A DNA stretch of 64,000 nucleotides from Burkholderiales bacterium (GTDB taxonomy: Bacteria; Pseudomonadota; Gammaproteobacteria; Burkholderiales; Usitatibacteraceae). The position numbers were made by a program, and so were the translations under genes. The DNA lies in NCBI GenBank assembly GCA_019634955.1, contig JAHCAK010000008.1, positions 39,058-103,057 on the forward strand, given 5' to 3'. Each line of letters begins with the position of its first letter. Position 1 is the first letter of the stretch. Below the pieces are notes generated by a model, which did no database searches, was not told the DNA's origin, and was given only the letters and a program-made list of their open reading frames with translations. Shown here in pieces: positions 8,535 to 17,920 of the stretch.

Positions 8535-11107
8535 GCTTCGATGCTCCTCTCCAGGAATTCGTCCAGCGCCGCGGCGCAATCGGCCGCGCGCTCCAGGGGA
8601 ACCGCGTGCCCGGCCCCCGCCACGATCGCGAGCGCCGCACCCGGGATGGCCCTCGCCATCTCCTGCGCGATCATTCGGAACTTCGCGTCGTGCTCGCCCG
8701 CCATCACGAGCGTGGGCATACCGAGTGCGCCGAGCGCCGCGTGCGCCGGCGGCTGGAAGCCCGTGCCGAAGGCACGCAGCGCGGCCGCGAGCCGCGAGGC
8801 TTCCTGCGCGAGCCGCTGGCGGCGCATGAGGTCGCGGAGATCCTGCGGAAGCGCAGCCTGCGTGGCGAAGAGCGGATTGGCCTCCCAGCGCTCGATGAAG
8901 GCTTCGACGCCGTCGCGCTCGATGGAATCCGCGAGCTCGAGATCGGCCTTCGCCCGCGCCTCGCGCTCGCCGTCGCCGGCGATGCCGGGCGAGGCGCCCA
9001 CGAGGGCCAGCGCGGCCACGCGCCCCGGGTGCCGCAGGGCGAAGGCCAGCGCCAGCCGCCCGCCGAGCGAGTAGCCGGCCAGCGCGCACCGCGCGATTCC
9101 CTGCGCGTCGAGAAGCGCGGCCAGCGCGTCGGCGGCACGGTCCAGCCGCCAGTCTTCCGGCGGCAGGGGCGCATCCGTGCCGCCGTGGCCCGGCAGGTCG
9201 GGCATCAAGCAGCGGCGCGCGGGGAGCCGGCTCGCCACCGGCTCCCAGAATTCGCCCGTGCCGGTGAAGCCGTGCAGCAGCACGAGCGGGACGCCCGCTC
9301 GCGGCCCCCGGCTTCGCACCGTCCACGCGAGCCCGCCCGCCTCCACGCGGTCGGCGTGAAGGCCCGGCAGGCGCGTCACCGCCGCCTGCTCGCGAACCGA
9401 CTGCGCGCGGTCCGTGCGCCACTCGATCACGCGCGCGCCGCCGCCGGCGAGCGTGGCGCCCACGAGCGAGTGGACCTCCTCCACGGTGGTGGCGACGACG
9501 TGCGCGACGCCCGAGGCGCGCGAGGCCGCCGCGAGGTCGCTGCCGTGCGGCGTGCCGAAGAGCGGCTCGAAGAGCGCCTCGTGCCTCGCCACGGGCAGGT
9601 GCGAGAAGATGCCGCCGCCGCCGTTCTCGAGCAGCAGGATCGCGAGCGGCGCCGGCAGGTCGCGCGCCGCGCGCAACCCGCCCGCGTCGTGCAGGAAGGC
9701 GAGATCGCCGGTCACGAGGAGCGTCGGCTTGCGGCCGCCGATCGCCACGCCCGCGGCGGTGGAGACGATCCCGTCGATGCCGTTGGCGCCGCGGTTGGCG
9801 AGCACCTCGACGCCGTTGGCGAGCGAGCCCGCGTAGAACTCGGCCCAGCGGATGGGCATGCTGCTGGACAGGAAGATCGCCGCGCCGGGAGGGACGGCTT
9901 CGCACGCCGCGACGACGGCGGCGGCTTCGCGCGGGGCCAGCGGCACGAGGGCTTCCGCTCCCGCTTCGCCCGCCGCGAGTGCCGCGATCCACGCGCCATC
10001 GCGCACGCCGCGCTTCACCCGCGCGGCCAGCGCCTCGCACAGCATCGCCGCCGGCGCCGGCACGACCTCGCCCACGACGCCGTCCGGATCCCGCCGGCGC
10101 GCGTCCGGCTGCACGGCGACCATCGGCGCGCGGTGCCGCGCGAGCCAGTTCGCGAGCGTCTTCGAGGTGGGGATGCCGCCCAGCCGCAGGATGAAGTCCG
10201 GCGCGAGGGCGGCCACGGCTTCGTCGCGCAGGAAGAGATCGGCGTGCGCGCAGGCGAGCGTGCCCTCGGGGACGGGTTCGCCGCGGACGCCGGAGGCGAT
10301 GTCGGCGAAAACCGGCGCGCCCGCCGCGGCGGCGAGCGCGAGCACCGCCCACGCCTCGCTCGCGTGCACTGCACCCTGCCCGGCAAGGATCAGGGGCCGC
10401 CTCGCGGCCTCGAGGCGCGCGGCGAGCGGCGCGAGATCCGGCAGCGCCGGAGGCGCCTGCGCCGCCCCGCCAGCGAGCGCTGCCGCGAGCGCTCCTGCAG
10501 CCTCGATCCACTGCGCCTCCCACGCCGCCATCTCCTCCGGCGGCGGGACCAGCGGCTCGCGGAACGGCACGTTCAGGTGCACCGGCCCCGTGGCGCCGGC
10601 CATCGCGATGCGGCAAGCCTCGAAGGCCGCGCGCGCGGCATCCGCCGGTGCGGCGCCCGGCTCGTCCGCGCAAGGCAGGTCGGCGAAGTGGCGCGCGTGG
10701 CTGCCGAAGAGTCGGACCTGGTCGATCGTCTGGGCGGCGCCGGTGCCGCGCAGCTCGGGCGGGCGGTCGGCCGTGAGCGCGACCAGCGGCACGCCGGCGA
10801 GGTTCGCCTCGGCGATGGCGGGAAGGTAATTGGCGGCCGCGGTGCCCGAGGTGCAGGCGAGCGCCACGGGCGCGCGCGCGGCCTTGGCGATGCCGAGCGC
10901 GAGGAAGGCGGCGCTGCGCTCGTCGACCTGCACCGTGATCGCGAGCCGCGCGTCGAGCCTCGCGGCGATGGCGAGCGGCGAGGAGCGCGACCCGGGGCTC
11001 AGGACGAGGTGCCGCGCGCCGCCGGCGACGAGCCCGGCGATGAGAGCGCGCGCCCAGAGGAGGTTGGCGCGCGCGGTCGCCGCGCCGCCGACCCCGGCAG
11101 GGGTCAC
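8531..11107 (-). CDS. menD-menH: Fused SEPHCHC synthase (MenD) and SHCHC synthase (MenH)
   Basis: One uninterrupted frame of 858 residues carries two consecutive menaquinone enzymes. Residues ~1-560 are MenD, a ThDP enzyme adding 2-oxoglutarate to isochorismate: [24 protein letters not shown] with the catalytic Glu, and [11 protein letters not shown]...[10 protein letters not shown] for ThDP/Mg. After a ~25-residue linker, residues ~587-858 are MenH, an alpha/beta hydrolase: [14 protein letters not shown], nucleophile motif GYSLGGR (Ser ~680), MAGEHD (Asp ~806) and GAGHAVPL (His ~833). There is no stop between the halves. GTG 11107 overlaps the menF stop; the 3' end overlaps menB. Confidence 0.93.
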   Translation of the reverse strand: MTPAGVGGAATARANLLWARALIAGLVAGGARHLVLSPGSRSSPLAIAARLDARLAITVQVDERSAAFLALGIAKAARAPVALACTSGTAAANYLPAIAEANLAGVPLVALTADRPPELRGTGAAQTIDQVRLFGSHARHFADLPCADEPGAAPADAARAAFEACRIAMAGATGPVHLNVPFREPLVPPPEEMAAWEAQWIEAAGALAAALAGGAAQAPPALPDLAPLAARLEAARRPLILAGQGAVHASEAWAVLALAAAAGAPVFADIASGVRGEPVPEGTLACAHADLFLRDEAVAALAPDFILRLGGIPTSKTLANWLARHRAPMVAVQPDARRRDPDGVVGEVVPAPAAMLCEALAARVKRGVRDGAWIAALAAGEAGAEALVPLAPREAAAVVAACEAVPPGAAIFLSSSMPIRWAEFYAGSLANGVEVLANRGANGIDGIVSTAAGVAIGGRKPTLLVTGDLAFLHDAGGLRAARDLPAPLAILLLENGGGGIFSHLPVARHEALFEPLFGTPHGSDLAAASRASGVAHVVATTVEEVHSLVGATLAGGGARVIEWRTDRAQSVREQAAVTRLPGLHADRVEAGGLAWTVRSRGPRAGVPLVLLHGFTGTGEFWEPVASRLPARRCLMPDLPGHGGTDAPLPPEDWRLDRAADALAALLDAQGIARCALAGYSLGGRLALAFALRHPGRVAALALVGASPGIAGDGEREARAKADLELADSIERDGVEAFIERWEANPLFATQAALPQDLRDLMRRQRLAQEASRLAAALRAFGTGFQPPAHAALGALGMPTLVMAGEHDAKFRMIAQEMARAIPGAALAIVAGAGHAVPLERAADCAAALDEFLERSIEA

Positions 11108-12456
11108 GCGCGCTCCGCGAACAGGTGGATGAAGGAGGCGGCCTTGCGCGCGGTCTCGTCCCACTCGGCGTGCGGGTCGCTGCCGCGCACGATGCCGGCG
11201 CCGCCGAAGGCGGTCATGCGGCTGCCGCGGACGATGCCGGAGCGTATGGCCACGGCGAAATCCGCGGCGTCCTGCCCGATCCAGCCGACGAGGCCCGCGT
11301 ACCAGCCGCGCGAGCGCCCCTCCAGCTCGGCGATGAGGTCCATGGCACGAAGCCGCGGCGAGCCGCCCACGGCCGGCGTCGGGTGCAGGCCGGCGACGAG
11401 CTCGGAGAGGCCCACGCCGGCGCGCAGCCGCGCGCGGATCGGGCTCCAGAGGTGCAGCACCTCGGCGAGCGCGAGGATGCGCGGCGCGGCGGGCGACTCC
11501 ACCGCGCGCACGTGCGGCGCGATGGCGGCGAGGATCTCCTCCAGCACGATGCGGTGCTCGCGGCCGTCCTTCTCGCTCGCGAGCAGCGCCGCCGCGTTGC
11601 GGCTGCGCGCCGCATCGTCGGCGCCGCGCGCGATCGTGCCGGCGAGGCAGTCGCAGGCGATGTCGGCGCCCGCCTGCGACACGAGCCGTTCAGGGCTCGC
11701 GCCCATGAAGGCCGCGTCGCCGTCGAAGCGCAGGCAGAAGCGCAGCCCGTGCGGGTCGCGCCGGTGCACGAGGCGGTGCAGTTCCCAGCAGTCGATGGCG
11801 CGCTCGGCGTCGAGGAGGATGTCGCGCGAGAGGACGACCTTGCGCACGCGGCCCGACTCGATCTCGCGCAGCACGGCGCGCACGGCGTCGGTCCAGCGCT
11901 CGCGGCTCTGCGGCGGCACCGTCTCGCGCACGCGGATGGGGGCCGCGGCCGGCGCGGGAAGGCGCGCGGCCTCGCGCAGCCGCTCGACGATCCGCCGCGC
12001 CTGCGGCTCCGGCGTGCCGAGCACCGTCACCTCGGTGCGGCCCTGCGCCTGCCGCAGGAAGACGCGAGGCAGGACGAAACGCGCGGCCAGCCCCGCGGGC
12101 CAGTCGGGATGCGCCCCCTGGCGCGGGTCGAAGGCGATGCCGCCGAAGTAGCGGATGGTGGCTGCTTCCGGAGCGAGGCCGGTGAAGAGCCGGAGCCGCT
12201 CGCGCGCCCGCGCAAGCACCTCGTAGGAGGCGGCGAAGCCCGCGCCCGCGGGCGCCGTGATGGCGTCGAGCTCGCCCAGCGCGAGCCAGCGCTCGCCGCC
12301 GGCGGACGAATCCGACCACGCCACCTGCGGCAGCGTGTCGGCGTGCTCGCCCAGCCGCGCGGGCAGCGCGTAGAGATCGTCGCAGTCGAGGCTCGCGCGG
12401 ACGCCCGCGGCGGCGATGCCCGGCGCGATCGCCGACTTCGTCACCACGTCATCCAC
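11104..12456 (-). CDS. menF: Isochorismate synthase
   Basis: Chorismate-utilising enzyme of 450 residues making isochorismate, the first step of menaquinone synthesis. It has [10 protein letters not shown] with the conserved lysine, [40 protein letters not shown] and the C-terminal [17 protein letters not shown], all typical of the MenF/EntC/PchA family. GTG 12456 is the first in-frame start after an upstream TATAAT on the minus strand; the ATG at 12452 is out of frame. First gene of the operon. The salicylate/siderophore homologues are less likely because menD follows directly. Confidence 0.92.
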   Translation of the reverse strand: MDDVVTKSAIAPGIAAAGVRASLDCDDLYALPARLGEHADTLPQVAWSDSSAGGERWLALGELDAITAPAGAGFAASYEVLARARERLRLFTGLAPEAATIRYFGGIAFDPRQGAHPDWPAGLAARFVLPRVFLRQAQGRTEVTVLGTPEPQARRIVERLREAARLPAPAAAPIRVRETVPPQSRERWTDAVRAVLREIESGRVRKVVLSRDILLDAERAIDCWELHRLVHRRDPHGLRFCLRFDGDAAFMGASPERLVSQAGADIACDCLAGTIARGADDAARSRNAAALLASEKDGREHRIVLEEILAAIAPHVRAVESPAAPRILALAEVLHLWSPIRARLRAGVGLSELVAGLHPTPAVGGSPRLRAMDLIAELEGRSRGWYAGLVGWIGQDAADFAVAIRSGIVRGSRMTAFGGAGIVRGSDPHAEWDETARKAASFIHLFAERA

Positions 12457-12524
12457 GGGGCCTCCGGCCGCTGTGTCCGGGTCTTCTCGCCAAGGGACCG
12501 GTCGCGTGCGTTCAAGGAACCCGG

Positions 12525-12530
12525 ATTATA
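12525..12530 (-). promoter_or_regulatory. Candidate -10 element for the men operon
   Basis: TATAAT reads on the minus strand about 70 bp upstream of the menF start in an otherwise GC-rich gap. No good -35 (TTGACA) is visible 17 bp further up, so an activator or a long leader is possible. The rest of the 259-bp gap (12457-12715) shows no gene. Confidence 0.45.
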
Positions 12531-12715
12531 CAAATGGCGCCCGGCCGGCACCTGCGAAGGATCAAGGGGGGCCCGGCCGGGAGGAGCATTAGAAAAGCTA
12601 TCGCGTCGGTTTCGGAAATCTCGGTTGTCGGCGGCGGTGCTGCAGCGCAGCATCCTCCCATCGAAGCGCGGCCTCGGCCGTCGGGGCTTGCGCGCTAGCC
12701 AGAGAGAAACGAGCC

Positions 12716-12952
12716 ATGCGCCTGAAAGTCACCTCCTCCAAGGTCGTCCTCGAACCCGGCCAGGTCCTCACCATCGACGACGCGAAGGGCGTGCACATCC
12801 GCCCCGTCGGCGCCAAGGTGTGGGTCACCGAGGAGGGCGACTGCAGCGACTTCGTCGTCAACCCCGGCGAGGAATTCGTCGTCTCCCGCAAGGGCCGCAC
12901 GGTGGTGCAGGCCATCGACACCACCTGGGTCGATCTGCAGGAAGCGGCCTGA
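12716..12952 (+). CDS. DUF2917 domain protein (copy 1)
   Basis: A 78-residue protein. Nearly all of it is the small DUF2917 beta-domain: VLEPGQVLTIDDAKGVHIRP, then VWVTEEGDCSDFVVNPGEEF and RTVVQAID. The domain looks like a minimal cupin-like barrel; its function is not known. No signal peptide or membrane segment. Two paralogs occur at 14183 and 42412. A 57-bp perfect hairpin lies between this gene and the convergent LysR gene. Confidence 0.8.
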   Translation: MRLKVTSSKVVLEPGQVLTIDDAKGVHIRPVGAKVWVTEEGDCSDFVVNPGEEFVVSRKGRTVVQAIDTTWVDLQEAA

Positions 12953-13031
12953 CGCGAGGTCCGGATCGGCGGGAGCCCGCAAGGGAAGCTCCGTCGATGG
13001 GGTAGGCGGCCCCGACGGCCCCGCCGTCGAT

Positions 13032-13088
13032 GAAATGGGGCGGGAAATTTTTTTTCGCGATGCGAAAAAAAATTTCCCGCCCCATTTC
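13032..13088. repeat. 57-bp perfect palindromic hairpin, member 1
   Basis: Two 27-base arms pair perfectly around the 3-base loop GAT. The arm runs GAAATGG, a GC block, AAA, eight T, then CGC. It sits between convergent genes (DUF2917 copy 1 and a LysR gene), so a bidirectional terminator role is plausible, although the T-run lies inside the stem rather than after it. The same ends and loop recur at 14720-14777 with compensated stem changes. Confidence 0.8.
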
Positions 13089-13132
13089 CACTCGCGCCGT
13101 GCCCAGGATGGCGGCCGGCGCATCCCGTTCGA

Positions 13133-14062
13133 TCAGCTTCCCTTCCGCGGCTCGCCGATCTCGGCCTTGAGCCAGGCCACGAAGGCCTGGGCTTCGGGGC
13201 GGGTGGCCGAGCGGGGGGCGTAGAGGGCGTGGAGCGCGCGGGGAAGCTGCAGGCGCTTGCCGAAGAGGGCGACGAGGCGGCCCTCGCGGATCAGCCCCGC
13301 GACGAGCGACATGCGGCCCAGGGCCACGCCCTGGCCGTGAAGGGCGGCGTTGAGGACCTGGTCGTACTGGCCGTAGGTGAGCGTGCTCGCCGGGACGAGG
13401 TCGGCGACGCCGTTGGCCTCGAGCCAGGCGGCCCAGGTGAGCCATGGCCAGCGCCCCTGCGAGTCGTGGAAGACGAGCATCGCGTGCCGGCGAAGGTCGG
13501 CGGGCTTTGAAAGCGGCGCCTTCGCCTCGGCGAGGTAGGCGGGGCTCGCCACCGGGCACATGCGCTCGCCGACGAGGCGGATCGCCCCGGGAGGCTCCTT
13601 GCCCGAGGGGATGTCGCGGATCGCGAGATCCACGCCCTCGCGTTCCATGTCGACCACCTCGTGCGTGGCGGCGATGCGCACGTCGATGCCGGGGTGCGCC
13701 TGCCGGAAGCGCCCCAGCCGCGGCACCAGCCAGATCGAGGCGAAGGACACCGTGCAGGTGACGGTGAGCACGTGCGCGCGGGTGGCTTCGCGCACCCGCT
13801 GCGTGGCCGCGCGCAGTTCCGCCAGCGCCGCCGACGCCGCGCGGAAATAGGCCTGCCCGGCCTCCGTGAGCGCGAGCGCCCGGTGGCGGCGCTCGAAGAG
13901 CTTCACGCCGAGGTAGTCCTCCAGCGCCTGCACCTGCCGGCTCACGGCCGACTGCGTGACGAAGAGCTCCTCTGCGGCGAGCGTGAAGGAAAGGCGCCGC
14001 GCGGCGGCCTCGAAGCCCCGGACGAGGTCCAGCGGCGGCAGGGGGCGGTTGGGGTTTTGCAT
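13133..14062 (-). CDS. LysR-family transcriptional regulator (GcvA-like)
   Basis: A 309-residue regulator with an N-terminal winged HTH (about residues 10-70: LVRGFEAAARRLSFTLAAEELFVTQSAVSRQVQALE) and a C-terminal effector-binding domain of the GcvA type (ATHEVVDMEREGVDLAIR). It is transcribed divergently from DUF2917 copy 2, with 120 bp between the starts that contain an inverted repeat, so it may control that gene and itself. The effector cannot be predicted. ATG 14062 gives the normal length. Confidence 0.88.
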   Translation of the reverse strand: MQNPNRPLPPLDLVRGFEAAARRLSFTLAAEELFVTQSAVSRQVQALEDYLGVKLFERRHRALALTEAGQAYFRAASAALAELRAATQRVREATRAHVLTVTCTVSFASIWLVPRLGRFRQAHPGIDVRIAATHEVVDMEREGVDLAIRDIPSGKEPPGAIRLVGERMCPVASPAYLAEAKAPLSKPADLRRHAMLVFHDSQGRWPWLTWAAWLEANGVADLVPASTLTYGQYDQVLNAALHGQGVALGRMSLVAGLIREGRLVALFGKRLQLPRALHALYAPRSATRPEAQAFVAWLKAEIGEPRKGS

Positions 14063-14135
14063 GCGTTCAGCTCATGCGAAACATGCGCACTTGTCGTTTG
14101 CGGGTGACCGGGAGTGTAACGATACTGGGCGCACC

Positions 14136-14159
14136 CCGGGGACATTCTGCATTCCCCGG
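14136..14159. promoter_or_regulatory. Inverted repeat, candidate LysR operator
   Basis: CCGGGGA and TCCCCGG form perfect 7-bp arms separated by 10 bases, in the gap between the divergent LysR gene and DUF2917 copy 2 and 24 bp before the latter's ATG. Symmetry and position fit an operator, but it does not match the strict T-N11-A form. Confidence 0.35.
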
Positions 14160-14182
14160 AGGAATCCGCAAAGGAGCCCGCC

Positions 14183-14452
14183 ATGCACCTGAGACTCGAC
14201 GCCCCCGTCCTTGCCCTCGAGGCCGGCCAGCTCTTCGCCCTCGACGACGCCCGCGGCACGCGCATCCAGCCCCGCGAGGGCACCCTGTGGATCACCGAGG
14301 AAGGGGAGCCGAAGGACTTCGTGATCGGCCCCGGCGAAGCCTTCATCGTCGCCCGCGCCGGCCGCACGCTGGTGCAGGCCGTGGCGCCCGCGCGCGTGGC
14401 GCTCACCAGCGCCAACGAGCCCATCCCCGCCAACGACGCCCGGCCGGGGTGA
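14183..14452 (+). CDS. DUF2917 domain protein (copy 2)
   Basis: An 89-residue protein with the same domain as the gene at 12716: LALEAGQLFALDDARGTRIQ, LWITEEGEPKDFVIGPGEAF, RTLVQAVAPARVAL. A good ribosome-binding site (AAGGAG) lies 6 bp upstream of ATG 14183. Probably co-transcribed with the small gene 5 bp downstream and regulated by the divergent LysR protein. Function unknown. Confidence 0.8.
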   Translation: MHLRLDAPVLALEAGQLFALDDARGTRIQPREGTLWITEEGEPKDFVIGPGEAFIVARAGRTLVQAVAPARVALTSANEPIPANDARPG

Positions 14453-14457
14453 ACGCC

Positions 14458-14646
14458 ATGTACGCCCACCCCTCCCCAGCCTGGTACGCCGCGGGACTGC
14501 GCTGGATCGCCACCGGCCTCGGCGCCCTCGCCGACACGCTCGACCACCGCACGCCCGCCAGCTCCCCCCTCGAGCCGCAGCCCTCGCCCCGCTCGGCGGA
14601 CGACCTGCTCCTCGAAGCGCGGCATCGCGCCCACCGCGGACTATGA
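14458..14646 (+). CDS. Small protein of unknown function downstream of DUF2917 copy 2
   Basis: A 62-residue frame starting 5 bp after the DUF2917 stop. It has an amphipathic stretch (AAGLRWIATGLGALADTLD) and a charged C-terminus (SADDLLLEARHRAHRGL). Tight spacing argues for a real cotranscribed gene, but there is no family match I can name and the start lacks a strong Shine-Dalgarno sequence. Translation could depend on coupling. Confidence 0.5.
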   Translation: MYAHPSPAWYAAGLRWIATGLGALADTLDHRTPASSPLEPQPSPRSADDLLLEARHRAHRGL

Positions 14647-14719
14647 CGGTACGGGCGTATTCGAGGAATCGCCGCCCGTGGAATCCGGATCGCGAGCTTC
14701 CACAGGCACGGCGTGCCGG

Positions 14720-14777
14720 GAAATGGCGCTCGAAACTTTTTTTCGCGATGCGAAAGAAAAGTTTCGAGCGCCATTTC
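14720..14777. repeat. 58-bp palindromic hairpin, member 2
   Basis: Twenty-seven- and 28-base arms pair around the loop GAT with one extra purine in the right arm. The outer GAAATGG/CCATTTC and inner CGC-GAT-GCG are the same as at 13032, while four internal positions differ and are matched by changes in the other arm. It lies between the convergent small gene (stop 14646) and queA (stop 14849). Confidence 0.78.
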
Positions 14778-14848
14778 AGCGGTGTCGCGGATGGCAGGCA
14801 CCGGACCCCTGTTCCACCCGCCGCGGTCTTCCCCGGATACGACGTGCG

Positions 14849-15874
14849 CTACCCGATGCGGTCGAGGAGCATGGCGTCGCCGTACGAGAAGAACCGGTAC
14901 CGGCGCGCGACGGCGTGGGCATAGGCCCGTCGGATGATCTCGGTGCCGGAGAACGCGGAGACGAGCATGAGCAGCGTCGACCTCGGCAGGTGGAAGTTGG
15001 TGACGAGCCGGTCGACCACCCGGAACGCGTACCCGGGGACGATGAAGAGGCGCGTCTCGGCGGCCTGCGCGCGCAGGGGCCCGGCGGCGGCGGCCGATTC
15101 CAGCGCGCGCAGCGTGGTCGTGCCCACGGCGACGATGCGGCCGCCGCTGGTCCTCGCGGCCGCGATCGCGCTCACCGTCGCCTCGGGGATGCTGTACCAC
15201 TCCTCGTGCATCACGTGCGCCGAGATGTCGTCGCCGCGCACCGGCTGGAAGGTGCCCGCGCCTACGTGCAGCGTGACGCGCGCCGAGGCGATGCCGCGCG
15301 CGGCGAGCGCCTCCAGCATCGCGGCGTCGAAGTGCAGCCCTGCCGTGGGCGCGGCGACCGCCCCGGGCACCGCCGCGTACACCGTCTGGTAGCGCGACTC
15401 GTCGTCCGCCGCGGGCGCGTGCGTGATATACGGCGGCAGCGGCACCTCGCCGTGCGCGGCGAGGATCTCCAGCACGGACCTCTCCCCCTCGAAGCGCAGC
15501 GCGAAGAGGTCGCCCTGCCGCCCCGTCACTTCGGCCACGGCCCCGGGCGCGAAGTGGAGCCGGCGGCCCGGTTTCGGCGTCTTGCTCGCGCGGACGTGCG
15601 CGAGCGCGGTGTTCCCGCCCGTCACGCGCTCGACGAGCACCTCCACCTCGCCGCCCGTCTCCTTGCGGCCGCGCAGCCGCGCCTTGATCACGCGCGTGTC
15701 GTTGAAGACGAGGAGGTCGCGCGGATCCAGCAGCGCGGGCAGGTCGCGGAAGGCGAGGTCGCGCAGTTCCCCCGAGGGCTCGACGCGCAGCAGCCGGCTC
15801 GCGGCGCGCTCCGGCGCGGGGTGCTGGGCGATGAGTTCCGGCGGCAGGTCGTAATCGAAGTCGGCGAGCTTCAC
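14849..15874 (-). CDS. queA: S-adenosylmethionine:tRNA ribosyltransferase-isomerase
   Basis: A 341-residue enzyme that transfers and isomerises the ribose of SAM onto 7-aminomethyl-7-deazaguanine in tRNA, giving epoxyqueuosine. Typical features are [24 protein letters not shown] at the N-terminus, [13 protein letters not shown], the VGAGTFQPV segment and HEEWYSIPE. The start is GTG 15874 ([11 protein letters not shown]). Often followed by tgt in other genomes; here the next genes are unrelated, and tgt is not in the window. Divergent from tRNA-Leu with 29 bp between. Confidence 0.95.
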   Translation of the reverse strand: MKLADFDYDLPPELIAQHPAPERAASRLLRVEPSGELRDLAFRDLPALLDPRDLLVFNDTRVIKARLRGRKETGGEVEVLVERVTGGNTALAHVRASKTPKPGRRLHFAPGAVAEVTGRQGDLFALRFEGERSVLEILAAHGEVPLPPYITHAPAADDESRYQTVYAAVPGAVAAPTAGLHFDAAMLEALAARGIASARVTLHVGAGTFQPVRGDDISAHVMHEEWYSIPEATVSAIAAARTSGGRIVAVGTTTLRALESAAAAGPLRAQAAETRLFIVPGYAFRVVDRLVTNFHLPRSTLLMLVSAFSGTEIIRRAYAHAVARRYRFFSYGDAMLLDRIG

Positions 15875-15882
15875 CCGTCGAT

Positions 15883-15888
15883 TATAAT
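15883..15888 (+). promoter_or_regulatory. Candidate -10 element for tRNA-Leu
   Basis: TATAAT 15 bp before the mature tRNA 5' end. The overlapping ATTATAAT is nearly symmetrical, so it could also serve the queA strand, though it is then too close to the queA GTG for a normal leader. Confidence 0.45.
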
Positions 15889-15903
15889 TTGCGCCTCACC
15901 CCT

Positions 15904-15990
15904 GCCGGGATGGCGGAATCGGTAGACGCAGCGGACTCAAAATCCGCCGGCCGCAAGGCTGTGAGGGTTCGAGTCCCTCTCCCGGCACCA
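15904..15990 (+). tRNA. tRNA-Leu (anticodon CAA)
   Basis: Class II tRNA of 87 nt with encoded CCA. The acceptor stem GCCGGGA pairs with TCCCGGC. The anticodon stem GCGGA/TCCGC holds the loop CTCAAAA, so the anticodon is CAA (codon UUG). A variable arm and the T-arm GGGTTCGAGTCCC follow. The sequence downstream is less GC-rich, and tRNA genes are common integration sites, but no duplicate of the 3' end was found within the window. Confidence 0.95.
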
Positions 15991-16405
15991 GTACGCCCGT
16001 TCAGGCAAAGTGCACGAAAGCCGCCTGCAGCTCATCCACGCCAAACGAAGCAGACACCATGTGGCGATGCGAATTGATGGCAAGACGGCCTCGGGTGACA
16101 ACTCCCATCGCGCGCACGGCTCGCCATCTCCGATTGCCTATTTCGCCACGATACCAAGCGCACACACTACTCATATAGGCCGACGAGCCCCCCCGAGCAC
16201 GGCGAAGTCCGGAATGGGCTGCTGTTTGTTTGCATCACAATCCCTGTATTGACTTAACAGGCGCATTGCTCGAAGATGCCCGCCAGACAATGGCGAACTG
16301 CATCGAGGGCTCGTTATGGACTGGGTCACGGATTCCAGAGAGCGCACCCGTCGTTCAGTTCCGCGCGCGAGGCAATATGTGCGGACCCAGAATTCGGGAG
16401 TGTTC
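15991..16405. other. 415-bp gap downstream of tRNA-Leu without a convincing gene
   Basis: Base composition drops here relative to neighbours. Short frames exist but lack recognisable proteins. The small inverted repeat CCTGT/ACAGG at 16243-16261 encloses a TTGACT, a possible -35 for the gene at 16406. No integrase, transposase or direct repeat is seen. Confidence 0.5.
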
Positions 16406-17359
16406 ATGAAAACGAGATTGAAACGACTGGCGATCGCGTCCGCACTCCTCGTCCTTATCGTGGCCGCAGCATTCCTTCTGGGGTCGGGACCAGGGAAAGG
16501 GGGCGGATCGACGGTCGACGACAGTGGGAGGGCAGCGCCCAGCTCGATCGCGGAACATTCGGCGACTCACGGCAATGGGGATCCCGGGCCAGGCTCCCAA
16601 GGCGCCAGCACCGCTTCTGCTCAAGTAGCGCGGGTTTCGCTAGCAGAGGAATTCCGGATGGCGCCGAATCTGCGTGCGTTCTACGACAAGCACCTTCATG
16701 ACAACCGCCCCGAGGCCGTGTATTTCAGGGGGCGCGCACTGGCGCTATGCGTCGACTACGTAACTTCGCCGGCGCACGAAGTCGAGCGCCGGTTTTCCGC
16801 ACTGGGATCTGTGGATCATCCGAAGTTCCGTGAACGACTCCAGGCACTCAGGGCAATTTCAAGCAAGTGCGGGGATTTCTTCCAGGTGGCAATGCCGGAC
16901 CTCGCGCGAATGTTCGCAGATGCCGCGGCGCGGGGCTTTCCGCCTGCGATTGCAATGACCTTGCTAGACATGATGCGCAACGGACAGGATTCGGACTCGA
17001 AGGCGGCCGAATTGCTCCAGCTGGATGATCCGGAGGTCGTGGAACGGTTGATGCCGTATTTCGCCCTGCGCACGAGATTCGCTCTCGGCGATCCGAACCT
17101 GACACCCCGATCCGCCATCGTGCAAGACGCGTGGCAATTGTACATGTGCACCATTGGAGCTGATTGCTCGGCAACCAGCAGATTCCTCATGGATCAGTGT
17201 CGCTCGGAGGGCCTTTGCGGAGCCGCGAGCGTCGAGCAGCTTTTCCAGGCCATCAAGTACTCCCCCTCCGATTTCCAGGATCTCGTGCGAGCGCAAGTGA
17301 TGATCCAGGACTCCATTCAACGACGAGACTGGCGAGCCATCGGCCTGTCCCCCAGGTAG
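16406..17359 (+). CDS. Hypothetical exported or membrane-anchored protein
   Basis: A 317-residue protein with a Lys/Arg-rich start and one hydrophobic segment (residues ~9-30, ending LLGSGPGKGGG), so probably inner-membrane anchored with the rest periplasmic. A Ser/Gly-rich linker follows, then a mainly helical domain with several Cys (ALCVDYV, SSKCGDFF, MCTIGADCSATS, CRSEGLCGA) that may form disulfides. I recognise no family. Codon usage is less GC-biased than the neighbours. ATG 16406 is chosen because it precedes the signal anchor and has a GGGAG upstream; an in-frame GTG-type extension to 16316 is less likely. Confidence 0.6.
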   Translation: MKTRLKRLAIASALLVLIVAAAFLLGSGPGKGGGSTVDDSGRAAPSSIAEHSATHGNGDPGPGSQGASTASAQVARVSLAEEFRMAPNLRAFYDKHLHDNRPEAVYFRGRALALCVDYVTSPAHEVERRFSALGSVDHPKFRERLQALRAISSKCGDFFQVAMPDLARMFADAAARGFPPAIAMTLLDMMRNGQDSDSKAAELLQLDDPEVVERLMPYFALRTRFALGDPNLTPRSAIVQDAWQLYMCTIGADCSATSRFLMDQCRSEGLCGAASVEQLFQAIKYSPSDFQDLVRAQVMIQDSIQRRDWRAIGLSPR

Positions 17360-17395
17360 ACGTTTTTCGCCCATCTTTGCTTCGGAGAACATCAC

Positions 17396-17920
17396 ATGAT
17401 CACAATGATGGTTCGTGCAATTCAAATCTTCGTCGTCGCGCTCGGAATCATGGTCTCGAGCACCGGGATGGCGCAGATGACGATCACCCTCAATATTCCT
17501 GCGCAAGCCAACCCCAACGTGTACAACGACACGCAACGTTCGACGTTCGTGGCGTCCTACATTTTCGAGAACGGCGGTTTCGCGACGTTGAACCTCGGAG
17601 ACGTGATCATTGCCAGATTTTCAGATGGCTACTCGCAGCGCTTTCAGGTCACTGGCACGGAGAACAACAAGGTGATTTCTGTAGTTCCAAACACCTTGGT
17701 ATTGATGACGACTGCGGAGGTGCCATCGTGCGCGGGTGGCGCAGCGCAAGCGGCATTCGGATATGGCGGAAGCGGAACCCCGCTTTACAGGGCGACATAC
17801 GAGTGCGAGGGTGACGTCTGTAGACTCCAGAGCGCCGTCCTGATCGGCGTGATCAATGCCACTCCCGTCAGTCAGGAAGCAGTCGTCGACGCGGGAGGGT
17901 GGTGTCAGGCAATTATCTAG
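17396..17920 (+). CDS. Hypothetical secreted protein
   Basis: A 174-residue protein with a cleavable signal peptide (MVRAIQIFVVALGIMVSS, cleavage probably after GMAQ). The mature part is rich in beta-prone residues and Asn/Thr, with cysteines in VPSCAGG, YECEGDVC and GGWCQ that could form two disulfides. No family recognised. It lies 36 bp after the preceding gene and shares its lower GC, suggesting a two-gene acquired unit. The partner at 16406 is also exported, so both may act in the periplasm or envelope. Confidence 0.6.
   Translation: MITMMVRAIQIFVVALGIMVSSTGMAQMTITLNIPAQANPNVYNDTQRSTFVASYIFENGGFATLNLGDVIIARFSDGYSQRFQVTGTENNKVISVVPNTLVLMTTAEVPSCAGGAAQAAFGYGGSGTPLYRATYECEGDVCRLQSAVLIGVINATPVSQEAVVDAGGWCQAII

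Noticed and set aside
14849..15874. preQ1 or other riboswitch before queA
   Set aside because: Only 29 bp separate the queA start from the tRNA gene on the other strand, leaving no room for a leader riboswitch.
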